A stretch of 60,793 nucleotides of DNA from Desulfurellaceae bacterium (GCA_021296095.1 JAGWBB010000074.1:1-60793), one strand, 5' to 3'. Counted from the first letter of the stretch, positions 45,117-53,646 are shown. Program-made: numbers and translations. The notes: generated by a model from the letters alone, not told the origin.

Positions 45117-46838
45117 TCACTCGTCGGCCAGGGCAAAGACCCACAACACGCCACCCTGGGGCACATGGACGGTGCGGCCAAAGGCTTTGTCGAGCAGTTC
45201 CTGTTTGCGCTGGGCATCCACACCCCAGCCGGACTGCACAGCAATATACTGCACGCCGTCAATCGCGTAGCTGCTGGGCACGCCGGTCACCCCCGAGTTA
45301 GTCCGCTGCTGCCACAGCACCTCGCCGCTTGTGGCGTCAAAGGCACGGAAGTAGCGGTCGTTGGTGCCGCCCGAGAACACCAGACCCCCGCCGGTGGTCA
45401 GCACCGGGCCCCAGTTGTGGGACCGAAAGGTCGTCGTCCAGACCTGTTTGCCGGTGTTCATGTCCCAGGCTTGCAGCTCGCCGATATGCTCTTTTGCGTC
45501 CTCGTGCAGGATGATCTCGATATCCGAGATTTTCAGCCCGACAAACAGATCGCCCGGCCGGTAGGTGGCCGGCTCGCCCTGCATGGCGCCGCACAGATTT
45601 TCGTTGGCCGGGATGTAGACATAGCCGGTCTTGGGATTATAGGCCGACGGCGGCCAGTCCTTGCCACCCCACACCGAGGGGCAGAACTCGGCCCGCTTGC
45701 CGATATCGGGGATCTTGTCCGGGTCGTACTCGGGCCGGCCGGTCTGGGGATCGAGCCGGGTGAAGACGTTCTGGCGGACAAACGGCTGGGCATCGACAAA
45801 GCCGATTGTATCGGCGCTGCGCTCCAACAGCCACAGGTAGCCGTCGCGCCCGGCGTGGACCAGACCCTTGAAGGTCCGGTCGTCGCGGCGCACGTCGAGC
45901 AACAGCGGGGCCGACACCTCGTCCCAGTCCCAGGACCCGTTCCAGTGGTACTGGTGATAGCCCTTGAGTTCACCGCTGTCGGCGTCGAGGGCGATGACCG
46001 AGGTGGCGTACAGATTATCGCCGGGACGGGCGCTGCCCATGAACGGCCCGCCGTTGCCCGTCCCCCAGTAGGTCAGATTCGTCTCCGGGTCATAACTTCC
46101 AGTGATCCATATCGACACCCCGCCGGTCTTCCAGCTGTCCCCGGCCCAGGTGTCGTGCCCGGGCTGGCCGGGACCCGGAATGGTATGGGTTTTCCACACC
46201 GACTCGCCCGTCTCGGCGTCGAATGCCTGGATGAAGCCCCGAATCCCCATCTCGCCGCCGGACATGCCGACAATGACCTTGCCCTTCACAATCAGCGGGG
46301 CCAGGGTCATGTAATAACCGGCCAGGTAATTCTCGACCTCGGTCTCCCATACTACCGCGCCAGTCTTGGCGTCCAGCGCTACCAGATAGGCGTCAACCGT
46401 GGCCAGGTAAACCTTGTCCCCATACAGGCCGACCCCCCGGTTGGTCGGGTGCAGCTGGAACAAATCCTCGGGCAACTCACGGCGGTAGCGCCACAGCAGG
46501 TCGCCTTTTCTGGCGTCCAGGGCCAGCACCTGATTCTGCGGTGTCGTAATGAACATCACCCCGTCATTGACAATCGGCGGGGCCTGATGACCCTCATCGA
46601 CTCCGGTCGAGAAGGTCCACACCGGCACCAGACGCTTGACATTCTGAGGTGTGATCTGATCCAGCGGGCTATAGCCCCAGCCGTCATAGGTCGCCCGGTA
46701 CATCAGCCAGTTTTCCGGCTCGGGCTTGAGCAGGCGCTCGTCGGTGATCGGGCTGTAGGTGTCAAGCGCCTGGGCTGCGGCAAAGCCGGGCAGTCCTCCC
46801 AGGACCAGCATAACGATGAGAACAATGAGTGTGGGCAT
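45117..46838 (-). CDS. PQQ-dependent alcohol dehydrogenase, lanthanide-type active site
   Basis: 573 aa periplasmic quinoprotein. Signal peptide MPTLIVLIVMLVLGGLPGFAAAQ. Beta-propeller repeats carry tryptophan-docking motifs (ALDAKTGAVVWETE, AFDAETGESVWKT, AWDMNTGKQVWTT, AFDATSGEVLWQQ). The catalytic segment reads NGSWDWDEVSAPLLLDV. The second Asp, two after the catalytic one, is the residue found in lanthanide-dependent XoxF/PedH enzymes where calcium enzymes have Ala, Ser or Thr. The vicinal Cys-Cys pair usual before NRG is missing (LHPTNRGVGLYG). ATG 46838 after GAGGAAA. No cytochrome domain; the electron acceptor must be separate. Confidence 0.9.
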   Translation of the reverse strand: MPTLIVLIVMLVLGGLPGFAAAQALDTYSPITDERLLKPEPENWLMYRATYDGWGYSPLDQITPQNVKRLVPVWTFSTGVDEGHQAPPIVNDGVMFITTPQNQVLALDARKGDLLWRYRRELPEDLFQLHPTNRGVGLYGDKVYLATVDAYLVALDAKTGAVVWETEVENYLAGYYMTLAPLIVKGKVIVGMSGGEMGIRGFIQAFDAETGESVWKTHTIPGPGQPGHDTWAGDSWKTGGVSIWITGSYDPETNLTYWGTGNGGPFMGSARPGDNLYATSVIALDADSGELKGYHQYHWNGSWDWDEVSAPLLLDVRRDDRTFKGLVHAGRDGYLWLLERSADTIGFVDAQPFVRQNVFTRLDPQTGRPEYDPDKIPDIGKRAEFCPSVWGGKDWPPSAYNPKTGYVYIPANENLCGAMQGEPATYRPGDLFVGLKISDIEIILHEDAKEHIGELQAWDMNTGKQVWTTTFRSHNWGPVLTTGGGLVFSGGTNDRYFRAFDATSGEVLWQQRTNSGVTGVPSSYAIDGVQYIAVQSGWGVDAQRKQELLDKAFGRTVHVPQGGVLWVFALADE

Positions 46839-46880
46839 ACCGATTTCCTCGCTGTGTGCTACCAGCGTTCTCCGCCTCCC

Positions 46881-48179
46881 TCAGGCGACCGGCCGGAACT
46901 CGATGTGCAGCTCCTTGAGCGCCCGCAGGGCGAAGTTGGGGGCGACGCCGAAGTCGTTCCTGCCCGGCGCAAACCACATCTCGTCAACCCGCTCCAGCAG
47001 CGTCTTGAACGACCAGTACAGCTCGCGCCGGGCCAGCGGCGCACCCAGGCAGTGATGGACGCCGGAGCCAAAAGCCAGATGCCGGCCGGGCTTGTCGCGC
47101 TCCAGGTCCAGCGTCTCGGGGCAGGCAAACTCCCGCTCGTCGCGGTTGCCGGCGGCGTAGCGCAGGTTGATCAGCGCTCCCTTGGGAATGCTGACGCCGT
47201 GCAGCTCGATGTCTGCGGCGGCCACCCGGAACAGTCCCTGTACCGGGCTTTCCAGACGCAGCACCTCCTCAACAAAGGTGCGCAGGTAGGTGTCCGGCTC
47301 GGCCTTGAGCATCCGCCAGGCCGGTGGGTTGTCGATGAGCAGCTTCACGCCAAAGCCGATGGCGTTGGTCGAGGTCTCGGCGCCTCCGACAAAAGTGTCG
47401 GCCATCATTTCGGCGTGCAGCTCATTATCGTTAAGCGGCCGCCCCCACTCGGGAATGACACGGTTGACCAGCTCGGACAGCAGCGTGTCATCGGGCTCCT
47501 TGCGCAGCCGCTCGAAGATGGGCTGAAAGTAGTGCTGGGCCTCGATCTCCATCTCCACCGACCAGTGTTCCTCGGCTTCGGTCTGCATCATACCGAGACG
47601 TTGGACCCAAGCGTCGGTCCAGGCTTTGATCTTCCAGATGTCCGCTTCAGGAACGCCCATTTGGCGGCCGATAATAATCAGGGGCAGTGGGACGGCGAAC
47701 TGCCTAACCCAGTCGCAACGGCCGTCGTCGATGAAGGCATCGATCAGCCTGGCGGCGGTTTCCCGGACGAAAGGGTCCATCTCGTTGATCTTCCGGGGGC
47801 GAAACGCCTCGTTGAAGATGGCTCGCATCTGCCGGTGGTTGGGGTCGTCACGGGCGGCCAGCGTCTGGGCCGGCACCCAGCCCCTGTCCTCGTACAGCTT
47901 CAGTATCCGCTTCGCGCGTTGCGGGTCGATCCGATTCCGTCCGCCGCTCTGCCCGCCGCGCATGCTGCTGACGAAGTGTTCGGTGTCGAGCAAGACCTGG
48001 TGCAAATCCTCGAAGCGGGTAATGACGTAGAAGCCGGTCAGCGGATCGCGCCACACCGGCGCCTCGTCGCGCAGCTTCTGGTAGGCGTGATACGGACAGT
48101 GCTGCAGGGCCACATCCAGCAGCTTGATGTCGTCAAGGGATTCCGGCACGACCGGCCGGTAGGGCGCTTTTGCGGTCAT
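46881..48179 (-). CDS. Cytochrome P450
   Basis: 432 aa soluble bacterial P450. Landmarks: I-helix FVGGAETSTNAIGFG (acid-alcohol pair E-T), K-helix EEVLRLESPVQG (ExxR), and the haem-binding loop HLAFGSGVHHCLGAPLARREL with the proximal Cys near residue 377. ATG 48179 after AAGGAA. Class I, needing a ferredoxin and reductase; the only iron-sulfur protein nearby is the exported Rieske protein upstream, which is an unlikely partner. Substrate unknown. Confidence 0.95.
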   Translation of the reverse strand: MTAKAPYRPVVPESLDDIKLLDVALQHCPYHAYQKLRDEAPVWRDPLTGFYVITRFEDLHQVLLDTEHFVSSMRGGQSGGRNRIDPQRAKRILKLYEDRGWVPAQTLAARDDPNHRQMRAIFNEAFRPRKINEMDPFVRETAARLIDAFIDDGRCDWVRQFAVPLPLIIIGRQMGVPEADIWKIKAWTDAWVQRLGMMQTEAEEHWSVEMEIEAQHYFQPIFERLRKEPDDTLLSELVNRVIPEWGRPLNDNELHAEMMADTFVGGAETSTNAIGFGVKLLIDNPPAWRMLKAEPDTYLRTFVEEVLRLESPVQGLFRVAAADIELHGVSIPKGALINLRYAAGNRDEREFACPETLDLERDKPGRHLAFGSGVHHCLGAPLARRELYWSFKTLLERVDEMWFAPGRNDFGVAPNFALRALKELHIEFRPVA

Positions 48180-48262
48180 TGAGATTTCCTTGGCCTGATT
48201 TTCCCCGGGATTCTTTCACCTTCATACCGGACGCGCAACGCGGCTGCGGGGAGCTGCCCGCC

Positions 48263-48880
48263 TCACGTTCTCTTGCCGCCGACTCTTCCGCTGAACGGCC
48301 CAGCGACCGACAGGCTACCCCCGACCAGTTGCAGCGGCAGGACCGGCAGCGGCTTGGGCGCCGGACCGCCGTGAATACGCGCCCGGTCTTTTGGATCAAA
48401 GGCCGAGGAGTGACACGGACACACAAAGTGTTGTTGTTCGGCGTCCCACTCGGAGATATTGCAGCCAGTGTGAGTACACACCCCGGAGTAGGCGATAATG
48501 CCCTCCACCGCGACCTGCCGGGTTTTCGGACTCAGCTCTTGCTGGGCAAAACGGACCAGCAGAATCTGGTTCAGGCGCGACCGGTCGCGGGCGACCTGGC
48601 TGGCCGCGTCTCTGGGATAGGCCAGGACCGGCGGGCCGCCGAGCGGGATGTCATCGAGGGTAATCAGGCGGCCGTCGTTTTCCCAGAAGGGATAGACCAG
48701 CTCGTCCCCGGCTTGGGGCGGAAGTCTTCTGGGATCGTCCTTTTTCTTTGGGGCAGTCGCCGCGCTGTCGGCCAGCACCAGGCCCGCTCCGGCCGCTCCG
48801 ATCAGCGACTTGAGCAGCGTCCGACGGCTGACACGCCGACCGTGCGGACAGTCGCTGCAATTCACAAGACTCCTCGGCAT
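48263..48880 (-). CDS. Tat-exported Rieske (2Fe-2S) protein
   Basis: 205 aa from ATG 48880. A twin-arginine-like segment (GRRVSRRTLLKSLIGAAGAGLVLAD) follows a Cys-rich start (NCSDCPHG). The Rieske cluster ligands are CTHTGCN and CPCHSSAFD. The arrangement resembles ubiquinol-cytochrome c reductase iron-sulfur subunits without the cytochrome b partner. It lies 83 bp upstream of the P450 and PQQ dehydrogenase genes on the same strand, so it may accept electrons in the same periplasmic pathway. Confidence 0.85.
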   Translation of the reverse strand: MPRSLVNCSDCPHGRRVSRRTLLKSLIGAAGAGLVLADSAATAPKKKDDPRRLPPQAGDELVYPFWENDGRLITLDDIPLGGPPVLAYPRDAASQVARDRSRLNQILLVRFAQQELSPKTRQVAVEGIIAYSGVCTHTGCNISEWDAEQQHFVCPCHSSAFDPKDRARIHGGPAPKPLPVLPLQLVGGSLSVAGPFSGRVGGKRT

Positions 48881-49048
48881 GGAGGTTCTTCTACGTGCGG
48901 AGCGGAGCCGAGTCAATTGCGGCCGGAGACAACGGCTCGGCAGAATACGACGAACGAAGAGAGAAGACCGAGCAGGAACCGGCCCAAAAACGTTCCTGCC
49001 TAACTCTGAGGTGCCAGGCTTGTCTTCTCACACAAATACCGATAAATC

Positions 49049-49065
49049 GTTACCCATAAGGTAAC
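49049..49065. promoter_or_regulatory. Palindromic operator candidate for the toxin-antitoxin operon
   Basis: GTTACC-CATAA-GGTAAC is a perfect 6-bp inverted repeat with a 5-base centre, 17 bp before the toxin start. It sits in an AT-rich stretch that would suit a promoter. The downstream antitoxin has a helix-turn-helix domain and could bind it; this is inference from position and symmetry only. Confidence 0.45.
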
Positions 49066-49082
49066 TTAAATGAGATATCAGT

Positions 49083-49418
49083 GTGGAAATCTTCTTTCGG
49101 AGCCGTAGGCTCGCCAGAACGTTCAGCTCCAGCGACGCTCTCCGGCAAGCGTACGGTGACCGCATGGCACGGACAATCATGAACCGTCTTGCAGTTCTCA
49201 AGAATGCCCAGACCTTATCGCTGGTACCGGCAACCCGGCCAGAACGCCGACACCAGCTCACGGGCGGTCGAGGCGGGCAGTACGCCGTTGATCTCGTCCA
49301 TCCCCACCGGCTCATTTTTGTACCGCGCCACAAACCGCTCCCACGTCGGACGGGCGGTGGGCTCGACACGGACCGGGTGACCGCAATCACTATTCTCGAA
49401 GTTATCGACTACCACTGA
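49083..49418 (+). CDS. higB: RelE/HigB-family toxin
   Basis: 111 aa from GTG 49083. The N-terminal EIFFRSRRLARTFSSSDALRQAYGDRMARTIMNRLAVLKNAQTL and the later HQLTGGRGGQYAVDLVHPHRLIFVP follow the HigB fold, though longer than typical by about 15 residues. It should be a ribosome-dependent mRNA interferase. It precedes its antitoxin by 14 bp, toxin first as in hig loci. Confidence 0.75.
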   Translation: MEIFFRSRRLARTFSSSDALRQAYGDRMARTIMNRLAVLKNAQTLSLVPATRPERRHQLTGGRGGQYAVDLVHPHRLIFVPRHKPLPRRTGGGLDTDRVTAITILEVIDYH

Positions 49419-49432
49419 GGGAGGGCAAGGCC

Positions 49433-50533
49433 ATGGCCACGGAGACCAATCAGTACCGACCCGACTACGCCGTCCCACCGGGCGTAATCTTAGAGGAACG
49501 CCTTGCGGCGCACGGCATCTCCCACGCCGAGTTCGCCCGGCGCTGCGGTCGTTCCGCAAAGCTCATCAGCGAGATCATTGCAGGCAAGGCTCCGCTTGAG
49601 CCGGCGACTGCGCTGCAATTCGAGAAAGTCCTGGGCGTCGATGCGGGCATCTGGCTCGGCATTGAAAAAGATTATCAGCTGCACCGGGCACGCGAGGCTG
49701 AGGCGGAAGAGACAGAAGGAGTGAGCTCGTGGGCGCGGACATTTCCTCTGAAGGAGCTGATAAAACGCAGAGTCATAGAAAAGCCCGCCTCTAATTCCGA
49801 CGCGGTGTCCAAACTGCTGACCTTCTTTGGGGTCGGGTCGATCAACGCATGGTGCGTGAAGCACGAACGAATGAGTGTCGCCTATCGGCACTCGCCGAGT
49901 TTTGCGAGCGATAAAACGGCGCTGGCAACGTGGCTGCGACTCGGAGAGCTGGAGGCTGAACAGCAGGAGGGTGGCGATTACAACGCGGCTCGATTCAAAC
50001 AGGCGTTAAAGGAAATTCGAGGACTCACACGAGTCCCGATGGCGAGTGCCATAGAAAAGGCGTGGCAGCTCTGCAACGGCACCGGCGTCGTGCTTGCGCT
50101 CGTCAAACCTCTCCCGAAGACTGCTCTCAGCGGTGCAGCCTGGTGGCCCACCCCTCGCAAGGCAGTGATCGAGCTTAGCGCTCGCTATAAAACAGGCGAT
50201 CATCTCTGGTTCAGCCTGTTTCACGAGGCTGCTCATCTCCTTCTGCATAGCAAGAAGGGCATTTTTATCGACTGGACGAATGGGAAGGAGGAACGTACCG
50301 ACATCGAAGCACAAGCCGATGCCTGGGCGTCCGACTTTCTTGTGCCTCGCTCCCATTGGGAACAGTTCACTGCCGCGGGTGCGTATAGTGAGAGCGCTGT
50401 TCGTCAATTCGCCGAGGAACAGGGCATAGCCCCGGGCATCATTGTCGGGAGACTTCAACATGAAAGACGTCTACCCTGGCGGACGCCGCTGAACAGCTTA
50501 AAGGTCCGGCTGAAGTGGGGAACGACAGCATGA
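49433..50533 (+). CDS. HTH antitoxin fused to ImmA/IrrE metallopeptidase domain
   Basis: 366 aa from ATG 49433 after GAGGGAGGG. The N-terminal third is a HigA/Xre-type helix-turn-helix (PPGVILEERLAAHGISHAEFARRCGRSAKLISEIIAGKAPLEPATALQFEKVLGV). The C-terminal half is an ImmA/IrrE peptidase domain with the zinc motif LFHEAAHLLLH and a downstream E in DIEAQADAWASDFLVPRSHW. It likely represses the operon and neutralises HigB; the peptidase domain may allow self-cleavage or regulated release. Confidence 0.88.
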   Translation: MATETNQYRPDYAVPPGVILEERLAAHGISHAEFARRCGRSAKLISEIIAGKAPLEPATALQFEKVLGVDAGIWLGIEKDYQLHRAREAEAEETEGVSSWARTFPLKELIKRRVIEKPASNSDAVSKLLTFFGVGSINAWCVKHERMSVAYRHSPSFASDKTALATWLRLGELEAEQQEGGDYNAARFKQALKEIRGLTRVPMASAIEKAWQLCNGTGVVLALVKPLPKTALSGAAWWPTPRKAVIELSARYKTGDHLWFSLFHEAAHLLLHSKKGIFIDWTNGKEERTDIEAQADAWASDFLVPRSHWEQFTAAGAYSESAVRQFAEEQGIAPGIIVGRLQHERRLPWRTPLNSLKVRLKWGTTA

Positions 50534-50685
50534 GCGGCCCGGCGATATCATCATCGGGGACAATGAAGGGTAGCCCTGTGGGTCGGGTTAGCCGGAGGCG
50601 TAATCCGACAGCCCGGCTGAAAGTTGGACTCAGGAGCTTGTATTGACAGCAAGCCTCCCCCTCCGCTAGAACACGATCTCCTCAG

Positions 50686-50750
50686 GCCGGGATGGCGGAA
50701 TTGGCAGACGCAGTGGATTCAAAATCCACCGAGTCTCGCTCCCGGCACCA
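50686..50750 (+). tRNA. tRNA-Leu(CAA) with a 22-nt internal deletion
   Basis: The gene begins GCCGGGATGGCGGAATTGG, has a normal D arm and an anticodon arm GTGGA-TTCAAAA-TCCAC (anticodon CAA), and ends with acceptor TCCCGGC plus encoded CCA. The variable arm and the first half of the T arm are missing between 50731 and 50732. A second copy of the 3' half at 52463 holds exactly those bases; inserting its 22 nt gives a perfect 87-nt tRNA-Leu with a 5-bp variable stem and GCGAG-TTCGAGT-CTCGC T arm. As written the RNA could not fold as a tRNA. Confidence 0.8.
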
Positions 50751-50962
50751 ATCTTTAGGTACTTACATGATCCCACCATTTTCGACCTTGCCGAAATTGT
50801 CCGCCCCAGTCGGTGGGCAAAGAGGATCGCACGCTGGGCCGGGTGGCGTGGGCGGGGCCGCAAGCCGGCGGGACGGTGATAGGCTCGGATCGCGCACGCT
50901 ACAGAGTGCTGGTTGAGATAGTGTTGGGACGAAGGATATGAGGAAAGGAAAGTGTTTCGACT

Positions 50963-51520
50963 GTGGCGCTAACTCCAACTCTCAAGTCGATGGAAGACCT
51001 CTTTGGAAAGCTTGAACGGGAGGCTCATCGCGCATGGCGTGCGGATGAGGAAATCGGGGTGGAGCAGGCAATCTCTCAGGCCGATCATTTCTACAATTTT
51101 TGTGTAACCGCGCATGCAATGAAGGATTACTTTTTTGAATCCATAAAGATCGTTGAGGATGCAGACAAACAGTCATACCGTGAGAAATGGAATAAGGATA
51201 AAATTCTCCTCGCCGCCACGGAGATCGCGAACGCCTCGAAGCATTTCATATTGAGAGACAGAAAGACGAGAGACCCAAAAGAAGTAAAGACCAACAACGT
51301 GGAGCCAACGACAAGGGAAGCGGAAGTCTTCCAGCTTACCGTCTCTGATGAAAAAATCGCCTTTCAGGAGAAGTCCGCAATCCAGCCGGATTTGATTATT
51401 GAACTCGAGAACGGGGAAAAGTGGGGCCTGTGGAATTTTAAAGCCCATATCATAGATTATTGGGCGAAGTGCCTTATAGCACTCAATCCTGAGTGGATAC
51501 CGGGACACGAGGCAAAGTAG
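50963..51520 (+). CDS. Unrecognised protein in the tRNA-flanked segment
   Basis: 185 aa from GTG 50963 (VALTPTLKSMEDLFGKLEREAHRAWR), with AGGAAAGGAA about ten bases upstream; ATG 50990 is an alternative. It contains ADHFYNFCVTAHAMKDYFFESI and IANASKHFILRDRK, a His-bearing helical arrangement. No transmembrane or signal segments. Codon use appears more AT-rich than the neighbours, supporting lateral origin. I do not recognise a family. Confidence 0.6.
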   Translation: MALTPTLKSMEDLFGKLEREAHRAWRADEEIGVEQAISQADHFYNFCVTAHAMKDYFFESIKIVEDADKQSYREKWNKDKILLAATEIANASKHFILRDRKTRDPKEVKTNNVEPTTREAEVFQLTVSDEKIAFQEKSAIQPDLIIELENGEKWGLWNFKAHIIDYWAKCLIALNPEWIPGHEAK

Positions 51521-51761
51521 GGCGGAGCGCCACGGCATTGCACTGGGTATGATGGTGGGAGGTCTGGGTGGTCCTTGCAGCAACAAAAATAGAGGTGCAG
51601 CCAAGCTCCTGGGTGCTCAGTGGTCTGAGTTTTTGCTACATTTTTGCTACACCTCAATTCTTCTTTGAGCGCAGCGATATTTTTGCCTTCATCAGGAAGG
51701 GTCACCTGAACGAGGTTAGCGAGACGATCCCGTTGCCGTTTTATGAGTAAGGAGAGCCATA

Positions 51762-52301
51762 ATGGAGGAGCGAAGCAGGTATAGGCCCGTACTGGTCCTG
51801 GCGCCGGGCATGTGGCTAGCAGGGGGGACCTGGGTGCTTGCCCAGGTGGATATGGAGGGTTCGGGTTTCACCCTGAAGAATTACAAAACCTACCTAAACT
51901 GCGCTGTGGGGACTCGGGAAGACATGCTGACGGATGAAGAGCATCAAGCATTCGTGTGTGCAGGGCAGACGATGAACTCCCCGATGACCTCCATTATCAT
52001 CCTTGCGGACCAGGAGGGTCCTCTTGAGATACGACTCAACATAGGAGAGCAATCCCATCCCCACAACCGCATCCCTGTGGCTATCCGCATTGACAAACAC
52101 TCCCCTGTCAGTAGAACGGCATACTGGAACAGCATAAATCGTGTCGCTGTGATTCCGGATCAAGACCTTGCCCGTTCTCTCCTGGATGAGTTGGCCACAG
52201 GGTGGCGCGTCGTTATTCGGGTTGGGCTCGCACAAGGACACATCGAACTGCATGGGTCGGCCGCTGCGATTGCCGACTTCCGCAGCAGAATACGACCTTA
52301 A
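51762..52301 (+). CDS. Probable exported protein, weakly IalB-like
   Basis: 179 aa from ATG 51762 with AAGGAGAGCC upstream. A hydrophobic N-terminus (VLVLAPGMWLAGGTWVLAQV) may be a signal peptide. The rest, with IPVAIRIDKHSPVSRTAYW, LLDELATGWRVVIRVG and IELHGSAAAIADFRSRI, vaguely follows the beta-rich pattern of invasion-associated locus B proteins. The assignment is weak. Between this gene and the preceding one (51521-51761) I see no gene. Confidence 0.5.
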   Translation: MEERSRYRPVLVLAPGMWLAGGTWVLAQVDMEGSGFTLKNYKTYLNCAVGTREDMLTDEEHQAFVCAGQTMNSPMTSIIILADQEGPLEIRLNIGEQSHPHNRIPVAIRIDKHSPVSRTAYWNSINRVAVIPDQDLARSLLDELATGWRVVIRVGLAQGHIELHGSAAAIADFRSRIRP

Positions 52302-52462
52302 ACTGGGAAATTCTGTTGCCCGGTGGCTCGGCCCGTCGTCAACGTCTCTTGGATGGTCCAGTCTAGTGTCATCCGGCAACCAAATGCACAATGAGGGGCA
52401 GGAGAACCATTTGATCGTGAACATTGAGATCCATGACAAAGCCCAGCTCGTTAGGTGGACAA

Positions 52463-52512
52463 AAAATCCACCGCTGGAGACAGCGTGCGAGTTCGAGTCT
52501 CGCTCCCGGCAC
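52463..52512 (+). other. 3' fragment of tRNA-Leu (possible attachment-site copy)
   Basis: Matches the 3' half of the tRNA-Leu at 50686 from AAAATCCACCG to CCCGGCAC, and has the intact variable arm (CGCTG-GAGA-CAGCG) and T arm missing from that copy. It has no D arm or 5' acceptor strand, and the base after CCCGGCAC is T rather than the start of CCA. The preceding GGTGGACAAAAAATCCACC forms its own hairpin mimicking an anticodon arm. It is not a functional tRNA. Confidence 0.8.
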
Positions 52513-52558
52513 TCATGCAAGCGGGCGACAGCTGCCTGTGACGACAAGAGGCATGTCC

Positions 52559-53623
52559 ATGACACAAGACGCATACGAGCTTGAGGATCAGGCCGATCTG
52601 ATCGAGTTTTACTTTGAGCAGGGCGTGACCGACGGCCTGCCGGTCGTCCCGCCAACCGAACAGCGGGTGCAGGCCATGCTGGCCGCTACCCGACGGCCTG
52701 CGGATGAGGTGATTGCTGCGGTGCCACCCAACTATGCCGACGCCACGGTCGAGAAGATCGCCGTCAACGCCGTCATGGCCGGCTGCAAACCGGCCTATCT
52801 GCCGGTGGTGATCGCCGGTGTCCAGGCCATGTGTGATGAGCGGGCGAACCTGCACGGGGTGCAGGGCACGACCCATACCGCCACGCCCCTGTTTATTGTC
52901 AACGGCCCGATTCGCCACCAGCTCGACATCAACTGCGCCACCGGCGTGTTCGGCTCGGGCTGGCGGGCGAACGCCACGATCGGCCGGGCGCTGCGGCTCA
53001 TCATGGTCAATATCGGCGGCGCCCAGCCCGGAGAAATCGACAAATCGGCCATGGGCCACCCCGGCAAGTACACCTATTGCATTGGCGAGTATGAGGAGGT
53101 GAGCCCGTGGGAACCGCTGCACGTTGAGCACGGCTACGGGCGGCAGCAGAGCACCATCAGCGTATACTGCTGCGATGCGCCCCAGTGCATCAGCAACCAC
53201 GGCAGCCGGACCGCCCGGGGTATCCTGAGCACGATTGGGGCCAGCATGAGCGTCGGCTGGAGTGACAAGACATATTTGTCGGCCAATTATCTGGTCGTCA
53301 TCGGTCCCGAGCACGCCGAGACGATTGCCGCCGACGGCCTGGACAAGCGGGCCGTCAAACGCTTTCTGTATGAGAATGTCCGGCGACCATTGCACGAGCT
53401 GCTGCCCGGCCCGGACGGCAGCGAGGGCCTCAACCCCGAGCGTCTGCCCGGCTGGCTCGACGCCACCAACACGGCCAGCCTCATTCCAAAAGTCGCCAGC
53501 CCGGACAATATCATTATCGCCGTTGCCGGCGGCACGGCCGGGCGCTTTTCGGTCCATATGTGTGGCTGGGGGGGCGGCGCGGGCAGCAGCCAGCTTGTCA
53601 CCGTCCCGATTGACGACAACTGA
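52559..53623 (+). CDS. UGSC-selenoprotein partner, unknown enzyme
   Basis: 354 aa from ATG 52559 (an ATG at 52553 is also in frame; AAGAGG lies upstream). No family is recognised with certainty. Conserved-looking elements are VTDGLPVVPPTEQRVQAML, several Cys/His positions (VMAGCKPAYLPVV, VQGTTHTATPLFIVNGPI, LDINCATGVFGSGWRANATIGRALRL, KYTYCIGEYEE, VYCCDAPQC) and Gly-rich strands near the end (IIIAVAGGTAGRFSVHMCGWGGGAG). No signal peptide. Its stop is 23 bp before the selenoprotein start, so the two form an operon and probably one redox or sulfur-handling enzyme. Confidence 0.65.
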   Translation: MTQDAYELEDQADLIEFYFEQGVTDGLPVVPPTEQRVQAMLAATRRPADEVIAAVPPNYADATVEKIAVNAVMAGCKPAYLPVVIAGVQAMCDERANLHGVQGTTHTATPLFIVNGPIRHQLDINCATGVFGSGWRANATIGRALRLIMVNIGGAQPGEIDKSAMGHPGKYTYCIGEYEEVSPWEPLHVEHGYGRQQSTISVYCCDAPQCISNHGSRTARGILSTIGASMSVGWSDKTYLSANYLVVIGPEHAETIAADGLDKRAVKRFLYENVRRPLHELLPGPDGSEGLNPERLPGWLDATNTASLIPKVASPDNIIIAVAGGTAGRFSVHMCGWGGGAGSSQLVTVPIDDN

Positions 53624-53646
53624 TAGACCCACAGGAGGAATCAGCC

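Larger units (their letters stand above)
50732..52512. mobile_element. Possible remnant of a tRNA-Leu-integrated element
   Basis: The 3' portion of the tRNA-Leu occurs at both ends (50721-50748 and 52463-52512), the layout left when an element integrates into a tRNA gene and restores it. The enclosed 1.7 kb has two unrecognised genes that look less GC-rich than the surroundings. No integrase or recombinase is present, so it would be a decayed or satellite element. A simple local duplication is an alternative. Confidence 0.4.

Noticed and set aside
45165-48182. A 1,005-codon plus-strand open frame
   Set aside because: It is antisense to the PQQ dehydrogenase and P450, which have strong family motifs and signal and haem sites; the plus-strand protein is low-complexity with no domain. 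GC-rich coding strands commonly leave such frames open.
51568-51750. A 60-codon plus-strand open frame
   Set aside because: No ribosome site, no domain, and unusual composition (TTTTTGCTACATTTTTGCTAC). Possibly a remnant but not supported as a gene.
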